From NCBI RefSeq assembly GCF_018687715.1, contig NC_056755.1:26180501-26244500 (forward strand): 64,000 nucleotides of DNA. The letters run 5' to 3'. This document shows positions 34,801 through 48,100 of this stretch, piece after piece (position 1 is the first letter of the stretch; each line of letters opens with the position of its first letter). Under the pieces are notes generated by a model. That model ran no database searches and was not told the DNA's origin. It saw only the letters and a program-made list of their open reading frames with translations. The stretch comes from Carya illinoinensis. Lineage: Eukaryota > Streptophyta > Magnoliopsida > Fagales > Juglandaceae. A program made the translations under genes and the position numbers.

Positions 34801-37217
34801 AGAACATGTGGGGCGTGTGGCACTTCTTTGGCTTGAGGGAAACCGTTTGTATGCTGAATGGGGGCTACAATTGGAACAGTGATAGAAAAGAGAGGTTTAT
34901 TCGAGTCAAATCGTTCAGCGCTAGAAATGAGCTATAAGGCTTTAATCATGGACGCATTTGATGAGATTTCCTTCGAGAAAATGGTGTAAAGGGCGTTGGC
35001 TCTCGGCAGATTAGTTGCAATGCACATGGAGGTGCGCGTCGGTGGCGATTGGCTGTGACTTGTTTGTTCCACTGACATTCCTTTTGTCGGAATGTGCTGG
35101 ATCAAGTGTATTCTTCAAATTCACTCTATCAAGGATGAACAACAACAATTACATTTGTCAGGCTCATTTAGAAAAGGTGAGATAGAATTAAAAGTGCAAT
35201 TATGTTCAAAACAAGGTTTTGTGATGACTAATCAGTTGTGGGTTGATTAATACCCTCAACTTTATTCAGAAACCTAACAATGGTGGAATGAGAACTTTAG
35301 GGCCGTGTGGCACATCCTAGGCTCGAGGAAAACCAATGGTTTGGCGTATGTGCGCAAGAATTCATGAAAACATGGGTGTCTTCGAGCCAATTCGTCCAAT
35401 GCTTGAAACGAACCAGGAGTGTTAATGAGGGATGGATGTGATGTGAGATTGCCCTTTAGAAAATGGTTTAAGAGGCTTGGGCTTTGGGCTCATTAGTTCC
35501 AATGCACATGCAGGTGCACCTACGTGGGATTGGCGTTGAATTGGGCTTTGGAACGATTTTCCATCTATTGAAATGTGTTGGATCAATTCTAATCCACTAA
35601 TTCACTCTATGAATGATGAAAAACAACAATAAAAGTCATAAGGTCCGCATAAAAAAGGCGAGAATGAATTAATAAGAAAATTAAGCTCAAAACATCGTTT
35701 AGAGATGACTAATCACTTCTAAGTTTGTTAATGCCGTCAACTTAAGTTAAAACCTTCACAATGGCAGGTTGTGAGCATGAAGGAAATGTGGCACTTCTTG
35801 GGCTCGATGGAAACCGATGGTAGGGCATATGTGGGTTGCGATTGGAAGAACGAAAGAAAAGGCGGGTTTGTTCAGGTCCAATTCGTCCATTTCAGGTAAT
35901 GAGCTGGAAGGGTTAAGGTGGGAGGCATTTGATGAGATTTCACTTGAGAAAATAGTATACAAGGCATGGGTTAGGGGCTGATTAGTTGCAATGCACATGG
36001 ATGTGCACCAAGGTGGCGATTGGCGGGGACTTTGGGCGTTGGAATGGCATTCCTTCAATGGAAATGTCGTGGATCAATTCTAATCCACTAATTCACTCTT
36101 AGATTGATAAAGAACAAGAATAGAAGTCGTAAGGTCCCCGTATATAAGCTGAGAAAGAATTAAAAAGGCAATTAACCTGAAAACACGGTTTAGAGATGAC
36201 TAATGACTTGTGGGTTGATTAATGCCCTCAACTCAAGTTAGAAGCTCAACCATGGTGAGATGAGAACATGTGGGGCGTGTGGCACTTCTTTGGCTTGAGG
36301 GAAACCGTTTGTATGCTGAATGGGGGCTGCAATTGGAATAGTGATAGAAAAGATAGGTTTATTCGAGTCAAATCGTTCAGCGCTAGAAATGAGCTATAAG
36401 GCTTTAATCATGGACGAATTTGATGAGATTTGCCTTGAGAAAATGGTGTAAAGGGCGTTGGCTTTCGGCAGATTAGTTGCAATGCACATGGAGGTGCGCG
36501 TAGGTGGCGATTGGCTGTGACTTGTTTGTTCCACTGACACTCCTTTTGTCGAAATGTGCTGGATCAAGTGTATTCTTCAAATTCACTCTATGAAGGATGA
36601 ACAACAACAATTAAATTTGTAAGGCTCATTTGGAAAAGGGGAGATAGAATTAAAAGGGCAATTATGTTCAAACCAAGGTTTTGTGCTGACTAATCACTTG
36701 TGAGTTGATTAATACCCTCAACTTTATTCAGAAACCTAACAATGGTGGAATGAGAAATTTACGGCCGTGTGGCACATCCTAGGCGAGAGGAAAACCAATG
36801 GTTTGGCGTATGTGTGCAAGAATTCATGAAAAGACGGGTTTTTTCGAGCCAATTCGTCCAATGCTTGAAATGAATCAGGAGTGTTAATGAGGGATGGATG
36901 TGATGTGAGATTGCCCATGAGAAAATGGTTTAAGAGGCTTGGGCTTTGGGCTGATTAGCTCCAATGCACATGCAGGTGCACCTACGTGGGATTGGTGTTG
37001 AATTGGGCTTTGGAACGATATTCCATCTATTGAAATGTGTTGGATCAATTCTAATCCCCTAATTCACTCTATGAATGATGAAAAACAACAATAAAAGTCG
37101 TAAGGTCCGTATAAAAAAGGCGAGAATGAATTAATAAGAAAATTAAGCTCAAAACATCGTTTAGAGACGACTAATCACTTGTTAGTTTGTTAATGCCGTC
37201 AACTTAAGTTAAAACCT

Positions 37218-37511
37218 TCACAATGGCAGGTTGTAAGCATGAAGGACATGTGGCACTTCTTGGGCTCGATGGAAACCGATGGTAGGGCTTATGTGGGTTG
37301 CGATTGGAAGAACGAAAGAAAAGGCGGGTTTGTTCGGGGCCAATTCGTCCATTTCTAGTAACAAGCTGGAAGGGATAAGGTGGGAGGCATTTGATGAGAT
37401 TTTACTCGAGAAAATAGTACAAAAGGGATGGGTTACGGGCAGATTAGTTGCAATGCACATGGATGTGCACCAAGGTGGCGATTGGCGGGGACTTGGGCGT
37501 TGGAATGGCAT
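37218..37511 (-). other. Homologous antisense ORF in monomer C (representative; coding unproven)
   Basis: A 97-codon frame from ATG (MPFQRPSPRQSPPWC...) lies at the place equivalent to the A frame. Shared blocks include YTIFS.EISSNAS, NKP.FS, P.QSPP or RQSPP, and EVPH. It is longest in type-2 C monomers (27033, 32831, 34294, 35756, 37218, 38678, 50257, 54523 and 57444). In type-1 C it is broken. In U25-U26 the opposite strand is also open for 94 codons (37279-37563 and 38739-39023), which shows how weak length alone is as evidence. I assign no function. Confidence 0.12.
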
Positions 37512-39117
37512 TCCTTCAACGGAAATGTCGTGGATCAATTCTAATCCACTAATTCACTCTTAGATTGATAAAGAACAAGAATAGAAATCATAAGGTCCAC
37601 ATATATAAGCTATGAAAGAATTAAATAGGAAATTAACCTGAAAACACGTTTTAGAGATGACTAATGACTTGTGAGTTGATTAATGCCCTCAACTCAAGTT
37701 AGAAGCTCAACGATGGTGAGATGAGAACGTGTGGGCGTGTGGTACTTCTTTGGCTTAAGGGAAACCATTTGTATGCTGAATGGAGGCTACAATTGGAACA
37801 GTGATAGAAAAGATAGGTTTATTCGAGTCAATTCGTTCAGCGCTGGAAATGAGCTGTAAGGCTTTAATCATGGACGCATTTGATGAGATTTCCCTTGAGA
37901 AAATGGTGTAAAGGGCATTGGCTTTGGGCCGACTAGTTGCAATGCTCATGGAGGTGCGCGTAGGTGGCGATTGGCTGTGACTTGTTTGTTCCACTGACAT
38001 TCCTTTTGTCGAAATGTGCTGGATCAAGTGTATTCTTCAAATTCACTCTATGAAGGATGAACAACAACAATTAAATTTGTAAGGCTCATTTGGAAAAGGG
38101 GAGATAGAATTAAAAGGGCAATTATGTTCAAACCAAGGTTTTGTGCTGACTAATCACTTGTGAGTTGATTAATACCCTCAACTTTATTCAGAAACCTAAC
38201 AATGGTGGAATGAGAAATTTAGGGCCGTGTGGCACATCCTAGGCGAGAGGAAAACCAATGGTTTGGCGTATGTGTGCAAGAATTCATGAAAAGACGGGTT
38301 TTTTCGAGCCAATTCGTCCAATGCTTGAAATGAATCAGGAGTGTTAATGAGGGATGGATGTGATGTGAGATTGCCCATGAGAAAATGGTTTAAGAGGCTT
38401 GGGCTTTGGGCGGATTAGCTCCAATGCACATGCAGGTGCACCTACGTGGGATTGGTGTTGAATTGGGCTTTGGAACGATATTCCATCTATTGAAATGTGT
38501 TGGATCAATTCTAATCCCCTAATTCACTCTATGAATGATGAAAAACAACAATAAAAGTCGTAAGGTCCGTATAAAAAAGGCGAGAATGAATTAATAAGAA
38601 AATTAAGCTCAAAACATCGTTTAGAGACGACTAATCACTTGTAAGTTTGTTAATGCCGTCAACTTAAGTTAAAACCTTCACAATGGCAGGTTGTGAGCAT
38701 GAAGGACATGTGGCACTTCTTGGGCTCGATGGAAACCGATGGTAGGGCTTATGTGGGTTGCGATTGGAAGAACGAAAGAAAAGGCGGGTTTGTTCGGGGC
38801 CAATTCGTCCATTTCTAGTAACAAGCTGGAAGGGATAAGGTGGGAGGCATTTGATGAGATTTTACTCGTGAAAATAGTACAAAAGGGATGGGTTACGGGC
38901 AGATTAGTTGCAATGCACATGGATGTGCACCAAGGTGGCGATTGGCGGGGACTTGGGCGTTGGAATGGCATTCCTTCAACGGAAATGTCGTGGATCAATT
39001 CTAATCCACTAATTCACTCTTAGATTGATAAAGAACAAGAATAGAAGTCGTAAGGTCCACATATATAAGCTGAGAAAGAATTAAAAAGGCAATTAACCTG
39101 AAAACACGTTTTAGAGA

Positions 39118-42100
39118 TGACTAATGACTTGTGAGTTGATTAATGCCCTCAAGTCAAGTTAGAAGCTCAACCATGGTGAGATGAGAACATGTGGGGCGTG
39201 TGGCACTTCTTTGGCTTGAGGGAAACCATTTCTATGCTGAATGGGGGCTACAATTGGAACAGTGATAGAAAAGATAGGTTTATTCGAGTCAATTTGTTCA
39301 GTGCTAGAAATGAGCTGTAAGGCTTTAATCATGGACGCATTTGATGAGATTTCCCTTGAGAAAATGGTGTAAAGGGCGTTGGCTTTGGGCCGATTAGCTG
39401 CAATAGACATGGAGGTGCGCGTAGGTGGCGATTGGCTGTGACTTGTCTGTTCCATTGATATTCCTTTTGTCGGAATGTGCTGGATCAAGTGTATTCTTCA
39501 AATTCACTCTATCAAGGATGAACAACAACAATTAAATTTGTAAGGCTCATTTAGAAAAGGTGAGATAGAATTAAAAGGGCAATTATGTTCAAAACAAGGT
39601 TTTGTGATGACTTATCACTTGTGAGTTGATTAATGCCCTCAACTTTATTCAGAAATCTAACAATGGTGGAATGAGAACTTTAGGGCCGTGTGGCACATCC
39701 TAGGCTCGAGGAAAACCAACGGTTCGGCGTATGCGCGCAAGAATTCATGAAAAGACAGGTTAATTCGAGCCAATTCGTCCAATGCTTGAAACGAACCAGG
39801 AGTGTTAATGAGGGATGGATGTGATGTGAGATTGCCCTTGAGAAAATGGTTTAAGAGGCTTGGGCTTTGGGCTGATCAGTTCCAATGCACATGCAGGTGC
39901 ACCTACGTGGGATTGGCGTTGAATTGGGCTTTGGAACGATATTCCATCTATTGAAATGTGTTGGATCAATTCTAATCCACTAATTCACTCTATGAATGAT
40001 GAAAAACAACAATAAAAGTCCTAAGGTCCGCATAAAAAAGGCGAGAATGAATTAATGAGAAAATTAAGCTCAAAACATCGTTTAGAGACGACTAATCACA
40101 TGTAAGTTTGTTAACGCCGTCAACTTAAGTTAAAACCTTCACAACAGCAGGTGGTGATCATGAAGGACACGTGGCAATTCTTGGTCTCGATGGAAACTGA
40201 TGGTAGGGCATATGTGGACTATGATTGGAAGAAAGAAAGAAAAGGCGGGTTTGTTCGGGGCCAATTCGTCCATTTCTAGTAACGAGCTGGAAGGGTTAAG
40301 GTGGGAGGCATTTGATGAGATTTGACTCGAGAAAATAGTATAAAAGGCATGGGTTTAGGGGCTGATTAGTTGCAATGCACATGGATGTGCACCAAGGTGG
40401 CGATTGGCGGGGACTTGGGCGTTTGAATGGCATTCCTTCAACGGAAATGTCGTGGATCAATTCTAATCCACTAATTCACTCTTAGATTGATAAAGAACAA
40501 GAATAGAAGTCGTAAGGTCCACATATATAAGCTGAGAAAGAATTAAAAAGGAAATTAACCTGAAAACACGGTTTAGAGATGACTAATGACTTGTGAGTTG
40601 ATTAATGCCCTCAAGTCAAGTTAGAAGCTCAACCATGGTGAGATGAGAACATGTGGGGCGTGTGGCACTTCTTTGGCTTGAGGGAAACCGTTTCTATGCT
40701 GAATGGGGGCTACAATTGGAACAGTGATAGAAAAGATAGGTTTATTCGAGTCAATTCGTTCAGTGCTAGAAATGAGCTGTAAGGCTTTAATCGTGGATGC
40801 ATTTGATGAGATTTCCCTTGAGAAAATGGTGTAAAGGGCGTTGGCTTTGGGCCGATTAGCTGCAATAGACATGGAGGTGCGCGTAGGTGGCGATTGGCTG
40901 TGACTTGTCTGTTCCATTGATATTCCTTTTGTCGGAATGTGCTGGATCAAGTGTATTCTTCAAATTCACTCTATCAAGGATGAGCAACAACAATTAAATT
41001 TGTAAGGCTCATTTGGAAAAGGTGAGATAGAATTAAAAGGGCAATTATGTTCAAAACAAGGTTTTGTGATGACTAATCACTTGTGAGTTGATTAATGCCC
41101 TCAACTTTATTCAGAAATCTAACAATGGTGGAAGGAGAACTTTAGGGCCGTGTGGCACATCCTAGGCTCGAGGAAAACCAATGGTTTGGCGTATGCGTGC
41201 AAGAATTCATGGAAAGACAGGTTAATTCGAGCCAATTCGTCCAATGCTTGAAACGACCAGGAGTGTTAATGAGGGATGGATGTGATGTGAGATTGCCCTT
41301 GAGAAAATGGTTTAAGAGGCTTGGGCTTTGGGCTGATTAGTTCCAATGCACATGCAGGTGCACCTACGTGGGATTGGCGTTGAATTGGGCTTTGGAACGA
41401 TATTCCATCTACTGAAATGTGTTGGATCAATTCTAATCCACTAATTCACTCTATGAATGATGAAAAACAACAATAAAAGTCATAAGGTCCGCATAAAAAA
41501 TGCGAGAATGAATTAGTAAGAAAATTAAGCTCAAAACATCGTTTAGAGACGACTAATCACTTGTAAGTTTGTTAACGCCGTCAACTTAAGTTAAAACCTT
41601 CACAACTGCAGGTGGTGATCATGAAGGACATGTGGCACTTCTTGGTCTCGATGGAAACCGATGGTTGGGCTTATGTGGGCTGCAAATGGAAGAACGAAAG
41701 AAAAGGCGGGTTTGTTCGGGGCCAATTCGTCCATTTCTAGTAACGAGCTGGAAGGGTTAAGGTGGGAGGCATTTGATGAGATTTGATTCGAGAAAATAGT
41801 ATAAAAGGCATGGGTTTAGGGGCTGATTAGTTGCAATGCACATGGATGTGCACCAAGGTGGCGATTGGCGGGGACTTGGGTGTTTGAATGGCATTCCTTC
41901 AACGGAAATGTCGTGGATCAATTCTAATCCACTAATTCACTCTTAGATTGATAAAGAAGAAGAATAGAAGTCGTAAGGTCCACATATATAAGCTGAGAAA
42001 GAATTAAAAAGGCAATTAACCTGAAAACACGGTTTAGAGATGACTAATGACTTGTGAGTTGATTAATGCCCTCAAGTCAAGTTAGAAGCTCAACCATGGT

Positions 42101-45100
42101 GAGATGAGAACATGTGGGGCGTGTGGCACTTCTTTGGCTTGAGGGAAACCATTTCTATGCTGAATGGGGGCTACAATTGGAACAGTGATAGAAAAGATAG
42201 GTTTATTCGAGTCAATTCGTTCAGTGCTAGAAATGAGCTGTAAGGCTTTAATCATGGACGCATTTGATGAGATTTCCCTTGAGAAAATGGTGTAAAGGGC
42301 GTTGGCTTTGGGCCGATTAGCTGCAATAGACATGGAGGTGCGCGTAGGTGGCGATTGGCTGTGACTTGTCTGTTCCATTGATATTCCTTTTGTCGGAATG
42401 TGCTGGATCAAGTGTATTCTTCAAATTCACTCTATCAAGGATGAACAACAACAATTAAATTTGTAAGGCTCATTTAGAAAAGGTGAGATAGAATTAAAAG
42501 GGCAATTATGTTCAAAACAAGGTTTTGTGATGACTTATCACTTGTGAGTTGATTAATGCCCTCAACTTTATTCAGAAATCTAACAATGGTGGAATGAGAA
42601 CTTTAGGGCCGTGTGGCACATCCTAGGCTCGAGGAAAACCAACGGTTCGGCGTATGCGCGCAAGAATTCATGAAAAGACAGGTTAATTCGAGCCAATTCG
42701 TCCAATGCTTGAAACGAACCAGGAGTGTTAATGAGGGATGGATGTGATGTGAGATTGCCCTTGAGAAAATGGTTTAAGAGGCTTGGGCTTTGGGCTGATT
42801 AGTTCCAATGCACATGCAGGTGCACCTACGTGGGATTGGCGTTGAATTGGGCTTTGGAAAGATATTGCATCTATTGAAATGTGTTGGATCAATTCTAATC
42901 CACTAATTCACTCTATGAATGATGAAAAACAACAATAAAAGTCATAAGGTACGCATAAAAAAGGCGAGAATGAATTAATAAGAAAATTAAGCTCAAAACA
43001 TCGTTTAGAGACGACTAATCACTTGTAAGTTTGTTAACGCCGTCAACTTAAGTTAAAACCTTCACAACAGCAGGCGGTGATCATGAAGGACATGTGGCAA
43101 TTCTTGGTCTCGATGGAAACCGATGGTAGGGCTTATGTGGGCTATGATTGGAAGAAAGAAAGAAAAGGCAGGTTTGTTCGGGGCCAATTCGTCCATTTCT
43201 AGTAACGAGCTGGAAGGGTTAAGGTGGGAGGCATTTGATGAGATTTGACTCGAGAAAATAGTATAAAAGGCATGGGTTTAGGGGCTGATTAGTTGCAATG
43301 CACATGGATGTGCACCAAGGTGGCGATTGGCGGGGACTTGGGCGTTTGAATGGCATTCCTTCAACGGAAATGTTGTGGATCAATTCTAATCCACTAATTC
43401 ACTCTTAGATTGATAAAGAACAAGAACAGAAGTCGTAAGGTCCACATATATAAGCTGAGAAAGAATTAAAAAGGAAATTAACCTGAAAACACGGTTTAGA
43501 GATGACTAATGACTTGTGAGTTGATTAATGCCCTCAAGTCAAGTTAGAAGCTCAACCATGGTGAGATGAGAACATGTGGGGCGTGTGGCACTTCTTTGGC
43601 TTGAGGGAAACCGTTTCTATGCTAAATGGGGGCTACAATTGGAACAGTGATAGAAAAGATAGGTTTATTCGAGTCAATTCGTTCAGTGCTAGAAATGAGC
43701 TGTAAGGCTTTAATCATGGACGCATTTGATGAGATTTCCCTTGAGAAAATGGTGTAAAGGGCGTTGGCTTTGGGCCGATTAGCTGCAATAGACATGGAGG
43801 TGCGCGTAGGTGGCGATTGGCTATGACTTGTCTGTTCCATTGATATTCCTTTTGTCGGAATGTGCTGGATCAAGTGTATTCTTCAAATTCACTCTATCAA
43901 GGATGAGCAACAACAATTGAATTTGTAAGGCTCATTTGGAAAAGGTGAGATAGAATTAAAACGACGATTATGTTCAAAACAAGGTTTTGTGATGACTAAT
44001 CACTTGTGAGTTGATTAATGCCCTCAACTTTATTCAGAAATCTAACAATGGTGGAATGAGAACTTTAGGGCCGTGTGGCACATCCTAGGCTCGAGGAAAA
44101 CCAATGGTTTGGCGTATGCGCGCAAGAATTCATGAAAAGACAGGTTAATTCGAGCCAATTCGTCCAATGCTTGAAACGAACCAGGAGTGTTAATGAGGGA
44201 TGGATGTGATGTGAGATTGCCCTTGAGAAAATGGTTTAAGAGGCTTGGGCTTTGGGCTGATTAGTTCCAATGCACATGCAGGTGCACCTACGTGGGATTG
44301 GCGTTGAATTGGGCTTTGGAACGATATTCCATCTATTGAAATGTGTTGGATCAATTCTAATCCACTAATTCACTCTATGAATCATGAAAAACAACAATAA
44401 AAGTCCTAAGGTCCGCATAAAAAAGACGAGAATGAATTAATGAGAAAATTAAGCTCAAAACATCGTTTAGAGACGACTAATCACATGTAAGTTTGTTAAC
44501 GCCGTCAACTTAAGTTAAAACCTTCACAACAGCAGGTGGTGATCATGAAGGACACGTGGCAATTCTTGGTCTCGATGGAAACTGATGGTAGGGCATATGT
44601 GGGCTATGATTGGAAGAAAGAAAGAAAAGGCGGGTTTGTTCGGGGCCAATTCGTCCATTTCTAGTAACGAGCTGGAAGGGTTAAGGTGGGAGGCATTTGA
44701 TGAGATTTGACTCGAGAAAATAGTATAAAAGGCATGGGTTTAGGGGCTGATTAGTTGCAATGCACATGGATGTGCACCAAGGTGGCGATTGGCGGGGACT
44801 TGGGCGTTTGAATGGCATTCCTTCAACGGAAATGTCGTGGATCAATTCTAATCCACTAATTCACTCTTAGATTGATAAAGAACAAGAATAGAAGTCGTAA
44901 GGTCCACATATATAAGCTGAGAAAGAATTAAAAAGGCAATTAACCTGAAAACACGGTTTAGAGATGACTAATGACTTGTGAGTTGATTAATGCCCTCAAG
45001 TCAAGTTAGAAGCTCAACCATGGTGAGATGAGAACATGTGGGGCGTGTGGCACTTCTTTGGCTTGAGGGAAACCATTTCTATGCTGAATGGGGGCTACAA

Positions 45101-48100
45101 TTGGAACAGTGATAGAAAAGATAGGTTTATTCGAGTCAATTCGTTCAGTGCTAGAAATGTGCTGTAAGGCTTTAATCATGGACGCATTTGATGAGATTTC
45201 CCTTGAGAAAATGGTGTAAAGGGTGTTGGCTTTGGGCCGATTAGCTGCAATAGACATGGAGGTGCGCGTAGGTGGCGATTGGCTGTGACTAGTCTGTTCC
45301 ATTGATATTCCTTTTGTCGGAATGTGCTGGATCAAGTGTATTCTTCAAATTCACTCTATCAAGGATGAACAACAACAATTAAATTTGTAAGGCTCATTTA
45401 GAAAAGGTGAGATAGAATTAAAAGGGCAATTATGTTCAAAACAAGGTTTTGTGATGACTAATCACTTGTGAGTTGATTAATGCCATCAACTTTATTCAGA
45501 AATCTAACAATGGTGGAATGAGAACTTTAGGGCCGTGTGGCACATCCTAGGCTCGAGGAAAACCAACGGTTCGGCGTATGCGCGCAAGAATTCATGAAAA
45601 GACAGGTTAATTCGAGCCAATTCGTCCAATGCTTGAAACGAACCAGGAGTGTTAATGAGGGATGGATGTGATGTGAGATTGCCCTTGAGAAAATGGTTTA
45701 AGAGGCTTGGGCTTTGGGTTGATTAGTTCCAATGCACATGCAGGTGCACCTACGTGGGATTGGCGTTGAATTGGGCTTTGGAACGATATTCCATCTATTG
45801 AAATGTGTTGGATCAATTCTAATCCACTAATTCACTCTATGAATGATGAAAAACAACAATAAAAGTCATAAGGTCCGCATAAAAAAGGCGAGAATGAATT
45901 AATAAGAAAATTAAGCTCAAAACATCGTTTAGAGACGACTAATCACTTGTAAGTTTGTTAACGCCGTCAACTTAAGTTAACACCTTCACAACAGCAGGCG
46001 GTGATCATGAAGGACATGTGGCAATTCTTGGTCTCGATGGAAACCGATGGTAGGGCTTATGTGGGCTATGATTGGAAGAAAGAAAGAAAAGGCGGGTTTG
46101 TTCGGGGCCAATTCGTCCATTTCTAGTAACGAGCTGGAAGGGTTAAGGTGGGAGGCATTTGATGAGATTTGACTCGAGAAAATAGTATAAAAGGCATGGG
46201 TTTAGGGGCTGATTAGTTGCAATGCACATGGATGTGCACCAAGGTGGCGATTGGCGGGGACTTGGGCGTTTGAATGGCATTCCTTCAACGGAAATGTCGT
46301 GGATCAATTCTAATCCACTAATTCACTCTTAGATTGATAAAGAACAAGAATAGAAGTCGTAAGGTCCACATATATAAGCTGAGAAAGAATTAAAAAGGCA
46401 ATTAACCTGAAAACACGGTTTAGAGATGACTAATGACTTGTGAGTTGATTAATGCCCTCAAGTCAAGTTAGAAGCTCAACCATGGTGAGATGAGAACATG
46501 TGGGGCGTGTGGCACTTCTTTGGCTTGAGGGAAACCATTTCTATGCTGAATGGGGGCTACAATTGGAACAGTGATAGAAAAGATAGGTTTATTCGAGTCA
46601 ATTCGTTCAGTGCTAGAAATGTGCTGTAAGGCTTTAATCATGGACGCATTTGATGAGATTTCCCTTGAGAAAATGGTGTAAAGGGTGTTGGCTTTGGGCC
46701 GATTAGCTGCAATAGACATGGAGGTGCGCGTAGGTGGCGATTGGCTGTGACTAGTCTGTTCCATTGATATTCCTTTTGTCGGAATGTGCTGGATCAAGTG
46801 TATTCTTCAAATTCACTCTATCAAGGATGAACAACAACAATTAAATTTGTAAGGCTCATTTAGAAAAGGTGAGATAGAATTAAAAGGGCAATTATGTTCA
46901 AAACAAGGTTTTGTGATGACTAATCACTTGTGAGTTGATTAATGCCATCAACTTTATTCAGAAATCTAACAATGGTGGAATGAGAACTTTAGGGCCGTGT
47001 GGCACATCCTAGGCTCGAGGAAAACCAACGGTTCGGCGTATGCGCGCAAGAATTCATGAAAAGACAGGTTAATTCGAGCCAATTCGTCCAATGCTTGAAA
47101 CGAACCAGGAGTGTTAATGAGGGATGGATGTGATGTGAGATTGCCCTTGAGAAAATGGTTTAAGAGGCTTGGGCTTTGGGTTGATTAGTTCCAATGCACA
47201 TGCAGGTGCACCTACGTGGGATTGGCGTTGAATTGGGCTTTGGAACGATATTCCATCTATTGAAATGTGTTGGATCAATTCTAATCCACTAATTCACTCT
47301 ATGAATGATGAAAAACAACAATAAAAGTCATAAGGTCCGCATAAAAAAGGCGAGAATGAATTAATAAGAAAATTAAGCTCAAAACATCGTTTAGAGACGA
47401 CTAATCACTTGTAAGTTTGTTAACGCCGTCAACTTAAGTTAACACCTTCACAACAGCAGGCGGTGATCATGAAGGACATGTGGCAATTCTTGGTCTCGAT
47501 GGAAACCGATGGTAGGGCTTATGTGGGCTATGATTGGAAGAAAGAAAGAAAAGGCGGGTTTGTTCGGGGCCAATTCGTCCATTTCTAGTAACGAGCTGGA
47601 AGGGTTAAGGTGGGAGGCATTTGATGAGATTTGACTCGAGAAAATAGTATAAAAGGCATGGGTTTAGGGGCTGATTAGTTGCAATGCACATGGATGTGCA
47701 CCAAGGTGGCGATTGGCGGGGACTTGGGCGTTTGAATGGCATTCCTTCAACGGAAATGTCGTGGATCAATTCTAATCCACTAATTCACTCTTAGATTGAT
47801 AAAGAACAAGAATAGAAGTCGTAAGGTCCACATATATAAGCTGAGAAAGAATTAAAAAGGAAATTAACCTGAAAACACGGTTTAGAGATGACTAATGACT
47901 TGTGAGTTGATTAATGCCCTCAAGTCAAGTTAGAAGCTCAACCATGGTGAGATGAGAACATGTGGGGCGTGTGGCACTTCTTTGGCTTGAGGGAAACCGT
48001 TTCTATGCTGAATGGGGGCTACAATTGGAACAGTGATAGAAAAGATAGGTTTATTCGAGTCAATTCGTTGAGTGCTAGAAATGAGCTGTAAGGCTTTAAT

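Larger units (their letters stand above)
26734..39117. repeat. Type-2 satellite block, U18 C to U26
   Basis: Units start at 27522, 28983, 30442, 31859, 33321, 34784, 36246 and 37707. Markers are CTCAACTCAAG before most A monomers, TTCAGCGCTAGAAATG or TTCAGCGCTGGAAATG in most A monomers, CACTGACATTCC in most A monomers, GACGGGTTTTTTCGAG in B, and C monomers opening AATGGCAGGTTGTG and carrying GGGTTGCGATTGG. Copies vary more among themselves than type-1 copies do, with more CpG-to-TpG changes, so this block looks older. In U22-U24 the C TATA word is TATACAAGG, and in U25-U26 it is GTACAAAAGG. Confidence 0.92.

Noticed and set aside
37279..39023. Plus-strand 94-codon frames in monomer C of U25 and U26
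   Set aside because: They overlap the antisense C frame and occur only in two near-identical neighbours. Open on both strands at once, they are best explained by chance.
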